From: GCA-2687025 sp964473525
GTDB taxonomy: Bacteria > Poribacteria > WGA-4E > GCA-2687025
Length of the DNA stretch: 64,000 bases
Reading direction: 5' to 3'
Assembly: GCA_964473525.1 (NCBI GenBank)
Contig: CAYYPK010000015.1
Span: 93,295 to 157,294 of the forward strand
The first letter of the stretch is position 1. The number at the start of each line of letters is the position of its first letter. Of this stretch, positions 58,670 through 64,000 are shown one piece after another. Under the pieces are notes generated by a model. The model did no database searches. It worked only from the letters and a program-made list of their open reading frames with translations, and was not told the DNA's origin. A program made the translations under genes and the position numbers.

Positions 58670-59983
58670 TTAGATCGCTGTCCGTGGGCCCGCGTCGCCG
58701 CCGTTGGCGATCAATGCGGGGTCGGTCCTTCTTGAGAAGTATACAAGCGAACACCCGAATGCGACGACTCCAGACGCGCTGGCGAAGTAACCGAAGTACC
58801 GGATGAACCCAAGCCACTGGAGGTCAGGTCGTAGGAAGTTCTTGTACAGAAGCACCCCCACGCTCGCGGCGTACCCGAAGGCGTCGGTGACATAGATCAT
58901 GAAGACCGCCGTGCCCACGAAGTGCGTCGCTCCGATGAGGCGGTCAAACAGGAAGCACCCGGCCGGCACATATGCCGTGAACAGGCCGATCCCGGCGAGG
59001 ATCATCCACCACAGGGGGCTCAGCACGCCCACATCCCACGCGAGCGTGGCGACGCCGATGAGCGCCACGCCGCCGGTCATGAGGGCGAGTTGCGTTTGCA
59101 GCGCGCGGCGGTCGTCCTTAACAACGACCATCAGACCGAGGACCAGCAGAACGGCGACCGCGACCGGTGTCTCGGACGCGCCGAATATCTCCGGCGTGTC
59201 GGCGTATCCTAGTTGCGCCCAGATCTCCGCGGCGAAGTTGTCGCGCACGTCGCGGTACGCTGTGAGCACCATCGCCATCAGCGTGATGAGCACGGCGCCG
59301 GGCATGAAGGCGCGGAAGAACGCGCCGCGCTCCGCGCCGGACATGGGTTCGCGCCTGGTGCGAAGTCGCTCCTCGTCGTCCGACGGCGGCGGCATCTGCG
59401 CCAACAGCCACGCCATGAGGCAGATGACCGGCAGGAACAGCGCCCCGGTGTAGAAGGGCATCCAGAACTCGGATACGCCGCGACCCAGCAGCCACGCCCC
59501 GACCGACTTCACGACTCCGCTTGCCATAATGAAGCTGGCGCTCAGCACGGCGCCCAGGGCGTCCGACGTGCGACGGCCCTCAAGGAAGCTGAACACCAGG
59601 CCCCACACCATACCGAGCGGCAGGCCGTTCAGCGCGATGGCGGCGATCTTCCAGCGTCCGGGCAAGACGCCGAACAGGAGCAGCGCGAACTCCGCCACCC
59701 CGATTATGAGGACAAGAGCGACGGCGCGTCGCCCACGCGGCAGCTCGCTGATGTACTTGATGCCGAGGAACTTCGAGACCGCGTAGCCAAGCGTTTGGCT
59801 GATGACCAACGCTGACTTGAGACCGAGCCCCCACACCTCGGGGCCATCGCTGAAGCTTGCGGCCGTGTACGGCTTGCGGAAGGCGTACATGGAGAAGTAG
59901 GTGATGAAGGCGACCGCGCCGGCGAACACCGAGAACTGGAGGTAGTTCGCGCCTGCCAGCCACGTCCCTAAGCGTCTACTCAT
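58670..59983 (-). CDS. MFS transporter, DUF5690-like
   Basis: A 437-residue integral membrane protein with about 12 hydrophobic segments. The N-terminal 'FITYFSMYAFRKPYTAASF' is characteristic of the DUF5690/MFS group found in Bacteroidetes, Planctomycetes and similar bacteria. A charged central loop ('PPPSDDEERLRTRREPMSG') divides the two six-helix halves. The substrate is unknown. The ATG at 59983 has GGGAGG upstream. It lies 16 bp before the unknown membrane-anchored gene and appears to be the first gene of the eleven-gene run. Confidence 0.83.
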   Translation of the reverse strand: MSRRLGTWLAGANYLQFSVFAGAVAFITYFSMYAFRKPYTAASFSDGPEVWGLGLKSALVISQTLGYAVSKFLGIKYISELPRGRRAVALVLIIGVAEFALLLFGVLPGRWKIAAIALNGLPLGMVWGLVFSFLEGRRTSDALGAVLSASFIMASGVVKSVGAWLLGRGVSEFWMPFYTGALFLPVICLMAWLLAQMPPPSDDEERLRTRREPMSGAERGAFFRAFMPGAVLITLMAMVLTAYRDVRDNFAAEIWAQLGYADTPEIFGASETPVAVAVLLVLGLMVVVKDDRRALQTQLALMTGGVALIGVATLAWDVGVLSPLWWMILAGIGLFTAYVPAGCFLFDRLIGATHFVGTAVFMIYVTDAFGYAASVGVLLYKNFLRPDLQWLGFIRYFGYFASASGVVAFGCSLVYFSRRTDPALIANGGDAGPRTAI

Positions 59984-60119
59984 CCTGCCTCCCTGAGACG
60001 TGCGCGCCAACGAGGGCGGAGTCTAGCACAGGTCATCGACGGCGGCCTATGTGGCGACGTATGCTAGCGGATGACCGACGCCAGACGACCCGCATCACGC
60101 CACCTGCAAAGGACCGAGG

Positions 60120-60929
60120 ATGCTAGCGACCGAATCAGTAGTGCTCTTCGTCGTGGACGGCATGCGCCCCGATGGCCTCCAGCAGGCCGACACGCCCAAC
60201 GCCGACCGTCTCGTCGCGGAGGGCGCGTCCACGTTCACGGCGCGCACCGTGATGCCGTCTTCCACGCTGCCTTGCCACACGTCGCTCTTCCGGGGCGTGC
60301 CCTCCGAACGCCACGGCGTCACGACGAACAACTGGTTCCCGCCGGTGCGGCCGGTGCCTAGCATCATCGACGTCGTGCATCAAGCGGGAGGCGCCACGGC
60401 GTCGTTCTACAACTGGGAGCAGCTCCGCGACCTGTCCGACCCGGGATCCCTCAACGCGTCGTTTTTCCGCGCCAGCTCGCACGATCCCGACGGCGACGCG
60501 GTCATCGCCGAGGGCGCTGCGGCGCACTTCGCCGCGGGCGTTCCGACGTTCAACTTCGTGTACTTCGGGCGGACCGATGAGGTCGGCCACGCTCACGGGT
60601 GGATGACGGACGAATACATCGCCGCGATCGGCGACGCCGACGCCGCGCTGGGCGTCGTGCTACAGGCGATTGAAGCCGCTCCGAACGGCGGCAACACCAC
60701 CGTGATTCTGACTGCCGACCACGGCGGACACGACAAGACGCACGGCACCGATTCCGCCGACGACATGACCATCCCATGGATTGTCCGAGGGCCGCGCACG
60801 CCGGCGGGCCACGACATAGAGTCTCAGGTGGAGATCATCGACACGCCGGCCACGGTCTGCCGTCTGCTGGACATAGCCCCCAGCGACGTGTGGACCGGGA
60901 GCGTCGTCGACGAAGCGTTCACCGGCTAG
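60120..60929 (+). CDS. Alkaline-phosphatase-superfamily phosphodiesterase
   Basis: A 269-residue hydrolase of the type I nucleotide pyrophosphatase/phosphodiesterase group. Metal and nucleophile positions are visible: Asp13 ('FVVDGMRPDG'), Thr49 in 'MPSSTLPCHTSLF' as nucleophile, the Asp/His of 'GRTDEVGHAHG' and 'LTADHGGHDKTHG'. No signal peptide. It is shorter than most NPP-type enzymes (about 400), so the cap region is small. The ATG follows AAAGGACCGAGG. Its stop overlaps the opposing sulfatase gene by 4 bp. Confidence 0.87.
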   Translation: MLATESVVLFVVDGMRPDGLQQADTPNADRLVAEGASTFTARTVMPSSTLPCHTSLFRGVPSERHGVTTNNWFPPVRPVPSIIDVVHQAGGATASFYNWEQLRDLSDPGSLNASFFRASSHDPDGDAVIAEGAAAHFAAGVPTFNFVYFGRTDEVGHAHGWMTDEYIAAIGDADAALGVVLQAIEAAPNGGNTTVILTADHGGHDKTHGTDSADDMTIPWIVRGPRTPAGHDIESQVEIIDTPATVCRLLDIAPSDVWTGSVVDEAFTG

Positions 60930-62209
60930 TCCCGGGGCCGCACGCGCTCGTCCCACTCTACCAGCGCGCGGGCGAGGCGGTCGCGCGTCTCCCGATGGTC
61001 AGCCGACTCGACGAGGTTCGTCATCTCGTACGGGTCGGCGGCGAGGTCGAACAGGTGCGTCGGAGTCACGTCCGGTCTGTCGGCCACGAGTTTCCAGTCG
61101 CCGTCACGGAGCATGCACCACCGACGCATCTCGGAGAACACGCGGGTAGGCTGGACCGCCGTCTCGCCTTGAAGAAGGGGCGCCAGGTCGTAGCCTTCCT
61201 TCCCGGCCGGGGTGTCAGCGCCAACGAGGCTGAGCAGCGTTGGGAAGAAGTCGATGCCAGCGACAGGGCCGTCCACCGCTGATCCGGCCGGCGCGCCCGG
61301 CACACGCATCACCTGCGGCACGTGCGACGATTCCTCCCACGCCAAGCCCTTGTTCGTCAGACCGTGCGACCCTTGCAGGTCGCCGTGGTCGGACGTGAAC
61401 ACAACGACCGTCTCGTCCGCGATGCCCAACTCGTCGAGCTTCGCCAGCATCCTGCCGACGTTCGCGTCCAGTTGGGTCACCATCGCGTAATAGAGCCGAG
61501 TGTATTCGGCGAGGTCGCCGCCATATCGCTGATAGTTGGGGTCGCGCTCACGCGGCTTGGGACTTGTCGGGCTGTGTGTTCCCGTGTACGGCTCGACATC
61601 GCGGCAGTTCGGCCGCGGCGTCAGCTCGACGCCGTCGTAGACCGCCGCGTATTCAGGGTCGGGCTGTATGGGGTAGTGCGGGTTCTGGTAAGAGACGAAC
61701 ATGGCGAACGGGTCGCCAGCGAGGCCCTCGAGTCGCTCCATCGCGATCTGGGTCGTGGCTTCGGTGCGGTGGCAGTCGAATTCGCGGCGTTCGCCGTCCT
61801 CGTCGAAGAACCAGACGTCGTTGATGAAGTCGTTGTGCGCCTGATAGCCGATGAAGTCCGTGAACCCGCCGCGCAGCTCCGGCAGGACGGCCTTGTTCCA
61901 CGTGTCGCCGATGTGCCACTTGCCGACATAGCTCGTGCGGTAGCCGGCTTCGTTGAGGCAATCCGCCAGCGTCGTCTCGGTGGCCGGAATGGCGGCGGTG
62001 TTCCCAAGCATGTCCGTCTGACTGCCGTACCTCCCGGTGAACAGCGTGCCTCGGTACGGCGTGCAGACAGGCGCGTTCGAGTACGCGTTGGTGAACAGCG
62101 TCCCTTCGCTGGCGAGGCGGTCGAGGTTGGGCGTGTGTATCTCGTCGTTGCCCATGCAGCCCATGGCGAAGGCGTGCATCTGGTCGGCGAACATGAAGAG
62201 GATGTTCAC
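60926..62209 (-). CDS. Sulfatase (type I) with C-T-P-Y-R site
   Basis: A 427-residue sulfatase-family enzyme. The formylglycine site is Cys49 in 'PVCTPYRG', which keeps C-x-P-x-R but has Tyr in place of the usual Ser. The N-terminal metal site reads 'FADQM' rather than Asp-Asp. The 'FTSDHGDLQGSHG' loop and C-terminal 'FDLAADPYEMTNL' are typical. The start is GTG. No signal peptide. It is 26 bp downstream of a second sulfatase gene, so both are likely co-transcribed. Confidence 0.9.
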   Translation of the reverse strand: MNILFMFADQMHAFAMGCMGNDEIHTPNLDRLASEGTLFTNAYSNAPVCTPYRGTLFTGRYGSQTDMLGNTAAIPATETTLADCLNEAGYRTSYVGKWHIGDTWNKAVLPELRGGFTDFIGYQAHNDFINDVWFFDEDGERREFDCHRTEATTQIAMERLEGLAGDPFAMFVSYQNPHYPIQPDPEYAAVYDGVELTPRPNCRDVEPYTGTHSPTSPKPRERDPNYQRYGGDLAEYTRLYYAMVTQLDANVGRMLAKLDELGIADETVVVFTSDHGDLQGSHGLTNKGLAWEESSHVPQVMRVPGAPAGSAVDGPVAGIDFFPTLLSLVGADTPAGKEGYDLAPLLQGETAVQPTRVFSEMRRWCMLRDGDWKLVADRPDVTPTHLFDLAADPYEMTNLVESADHRETRDRLARALVEWDERVRPRD

Positions 62210-62235
62210 GTGTTCCGCGTCTCCCTATCGAAGAG

Positions 62236-63852
62236 CTAGTTGACGTTCGGTGTGATCGCGAACGTCGCCTCTCTGGTGGGGCTGTCCGCATAGCCGATGC
62301 GCGTCGCGCGCGTGCGAACGGTCACACTACCCTCCGGTAGGCTAATGGGCTCGGTGTAGAGGCGCCAACGCGGACCGTCGGCGCCGCCTGTGTATGGGTC
62401 CACCGCGTACGCGATGGACGCCCCCTGCGTCGCGCAGTGTATCTGTAGGAGGGCTGGGGCGGCCAGCCTCCCGCCCGCCGGCATGGCTTGCGTCCCGGGC
62501 GACGCTTCGCAGATGGGGATGAACGTGGGTCGCGCCGCGCCAGGTTGCTCGCCGTCCGGCCACATCCGCTCGACCATCTGGGCCTCGGGTTCCAGGCCAA
62601 GGTCGCCGTGTTCGTCCTGCCACGTCCGCAGCGCGTCCCGCATACGGCGCGCGTCGGCCTGATGCTCCGGCGCGTCGGCAAGGTTGTTCAGCTCGTAGGG
62701 ATCGGCCTCGGTGTCGTAGAGCTCCTCGCTGGGTCGCGGCAGAAACATGGCGTCGAGGGGCGGCTCGGGCTCGCCCTCGGCGTACAGGCGCCACATCTCC
62801 TGGAGCGCTGGATGGCGGTTGCGGTAGGGGATCCATAGCAGGTAGGGCAGTTCCGGGTAGTAGTTGCGGATGTACTTATACCGCGTGTCCCGCACGGCGC
62901 GGACCATGTCGTACGCCTCGTCGTGGCGGTCGCGCGCGGCGTACGCGTATTCGCGTTCGGCCGCGTCCTCACCGAGGAACGGCTGCCCCTGCATGTGCGC
63001 CGGAGGCGTGATACCCGCGAGCGACAGCATCGTCGGCCCGAGGTCGACTAGGCTGACGAGCCGGTCCGACACCTCTCCCTCCGGCACACGGCCTGGCCAT
63101 CGGACGATCAGAGGAATCCGGATGCCAGCGTCGTACAGCCACCGCTTGCCGCGCGGCAGCCCTTCCCCGTGGTCGCTCCACAGGACGACAATCGTGCTGT
63201 CGGTCAGGCCGTCTTCGTCGAGCTCCGCCAGCACCTCGCCCAGGCGCGCGTCGGCGCGCTCGAGGTTGTCGTAGTGGCGCGCCATCGCCAGACGAGCCTT
63301 GTGGGTGTCGGGGATGTACGGCGGGAGCTTCACCGCGTCGGGGTCGGTCGTGATGTTCTCGTCGTCCTTGGGCCACATGCCGCTCTCGTGCGTGACGGTT
63401 GGGTTAAACACGGCGAAGAACGGCTGGTCACCTTCGCGATTCCGCCAGTGGCCGTCCCGCCCGCAGACATCCCACGCCGTGGAGGGCGGAGCGAACTGGT
63501 AGTCCGTCTTGGCGTTGTTCGTGCAGTAGTAGCCAGCGGCGCGCAGGTACTCGGGGAACGCCTTCACGTAGGCGGGCGGCACGCATTCATACGGCGTGGG
63601 CATCTCGGGCGCCGCTTCGTTCGTGTGCGTCGTGCGCATGTGGTGCCCGCCGATGGCCGTCTGGTACATGCCCGTGATGATCGCGCAACGGCTGGGCGCG
63701 CAGACGCCCGCGGTCGAGAACGCGTTGGTGTACCGTCGTCCCTGCGCTGCCAGCCGGTCGATGTTCGGCGTGCGCGCCAGCGGGTCGCCCGTGCACCCGA
63801 AACGCGGGCTGATGTCTTCGATAGAGAACCAGAGGATGTTCAGGCGGGACAT
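62236..63852 (-). CDS. Sulfatase (type I) with C-terminal Fn3/CHB_HEX-like domain
   Basis: A 538-residue protein. Residues 1-430 are a sulfatase with Cys51 in 'VCAPSRCAI' (C-x-P-S-R), 'LWSDHGEGLPRGK' and 'YDTEADPYELNNLAD'. The first metal pair reads 'SIEDIS' in place of 'Asp-Asp'. Residues about 455-535 form a beta domain ('LLQIHCATQGASIAYAVD', 'TVRTRATRIGYADSPT') like the C-terminal Ig-like unit of beta-hexosaminidases. The ATG at 63852 is chosen because upstream codons are Arg/Pro-rich. Followed after 26 bp by another sulfatase. Confidence 0.9.
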   Translation of the reverse strand: MSRLNILWFSIEDISPRFGCTGDPLARTPNIDRLAAQGRRYTNAFSTAGVCAPSRCAIITGMYQTAIGGHHMRTTHTNEAAPEMPTPYECVPPAYVKAFPEYLRAAGYYCTNNAKTDYQFAPPSTAWDVCGRDGHWRNREGDQPFFAVFNPTVTHESGMWPKDDENITTDPDAVKLPPYIPDTHKARLAMARHYDNLERADARLGEVLAELDEDGLTDSTIVVLWSDHGEGLPRGKRWLYDAGIRIPLIVRWPGRVPEGEVSDRLVSLVDLGPTMLSLAGITPPAHMQGQPFLGEDAAEREYAYAARDRHDEAYDMVRAVRDTRYKYIRNYYPELPYLLWIPYRNRHPALQEMWRLYAEGEPEPPLDAMFLPRPSEELYDTEADPYELNNLADAPEHQADARRMRDALRTWQDEHGDLGLEPEAQMVERMWPDGEQPGAARPTFIPICEASPGTQAMPAGGRLAAPALLQIHCATQGASIAYAVDPYTGGADGPRWRLYTEPISLPEGSVTVRTRATRIGYADSPTREATFAITPNVN

Positions 63853-64000
63853 GGAGGCGGCCTCGGGGGTCGGAGCGGGGTCGGGTAGACGTCGCTTCGT
63901 TCTATACGGTCGGCGCGTCGCGGGCAACCCCTGCCGGTCGCGTAGGCGAGGGTGTCAAGGATTCGGTGTAAACGGCCTTCTCACGTCACTGGCATCCTGT

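Noticed and set aside
1..64000. tRNA, rRNA or CRISPR array
   Set aside because: No T-loop type GGTTCGAATCC context in a cloverleaf, no conserved rRNA blocks and no regularly spaced repeats were seen in the intergenic gaps.
1..64000. Insertion sequence, integrase or prophage
   Set aside because: No transposase, integrase, portal or terminase-like protein appears among the supported genes.

Overview
The window is high-GC (about two thirds G+C by eye), densely packed bacterial chromosome. The cell envelope is Gram-negative: there are a TolC-type outer-membrane channel, MacA/MacB-type exporter parts, several lipoproteins and a prepilin peptidase. Three sulfatases, a phytanoyl-CoA-type dioxygenase beside an enolase-superfamily dehydratase and a Gfo/Idh/MocA dehydrogenase, a dockerin-tailed lipoprotein, PQQ-propeller proteins and a DUF5690-like transporter recall uncultured marine, sponge or soil lineages such as Poribacteria, Latescibacterota or Planctomycetes-like bacteria. 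No rRNA or other phylogenetic marker is present, so this placement is inference. No tRNA, rRNA, CRISPR array, prophage or insertion sequence was seen.

Layout. 0-4 kb: end of a nucleoside deoxyribosyltransferase-like gene, a nitrilase-family amidase, and an opposing argF - FtsX permease - ATPase run. 4-9.4 kb (+): leuB, a methyltransferase, proS, a tandem PTPS-domain protein and an SDR, the last three translationally coupled. 9.4-14 kb (-): pentapeptide-repeat protein, mazG, a secreted Gly-rich protein, a DppA-like peptidase and a TPR/TolB-propeller lipoprotein, followed by a REP-like palindrome. 14-20 kb: an SDR, a HEAT-repeat protein, and a GH62-like/amidohydrolase/sulfatase cluster. 20-26 kb (-): a compact housekeeping operon aroC-aroK-aroB-aroQ-efp-accB-accC. 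26-31 kb: a secreted repeat propeller, a GNAT protein, a sugar isomerase/epimerase, a small LecA-like lectin and a dockerin lipoprotein. 30.6-35 kb (-): a TolC - adaptor - ATPase efflux set that lacks its permease. 35-40 kb (-): a sugar-acid-type cluster (RraA-like, PhyH, enolase superfamily, Gfo/Idh) plus a DUF3108 protein. 40-45.5 kb (-): hemL, polyprenyl synthase, epimerase, siroheme dehydrogenase, a pseudopilin-like protein and prepilin peptidase. 45.7-47.3 kb (+): a membrane protein coupled to a diheme lipoprotein cytochrome. 47.3-60 kb (-): an eleven-gene tightly spaced run. 60-64 kb: a phosphodiesterase and two sulfatases.

The most interesting locus is the run from 59983 down to 47314. 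It joins a DUF5690-like MFS transporter, an unknown membrane-anchored protein, an FtsX permease with its ATPase, two exported PQQ-propeller proteins (one with LamG and methyltransferase-like domains), a double-headed ModA-like binding protein, ModB and ModC-like transport parts, a MoaD/ThiS-like sulfur carrier and a divergent ThiF/MoeB-like E1 protein. Gaps are at most 17 bp and several genes overlap. This links oxyanion (molybdate or tungstate) uptake and sulfur-carrier chemistry to an extracytoplasmic propeller system of unknown function. Another general feature is that six of the seven convergent gene pairs overlap at their 3' ends and the seventh is separated by 2 bp.
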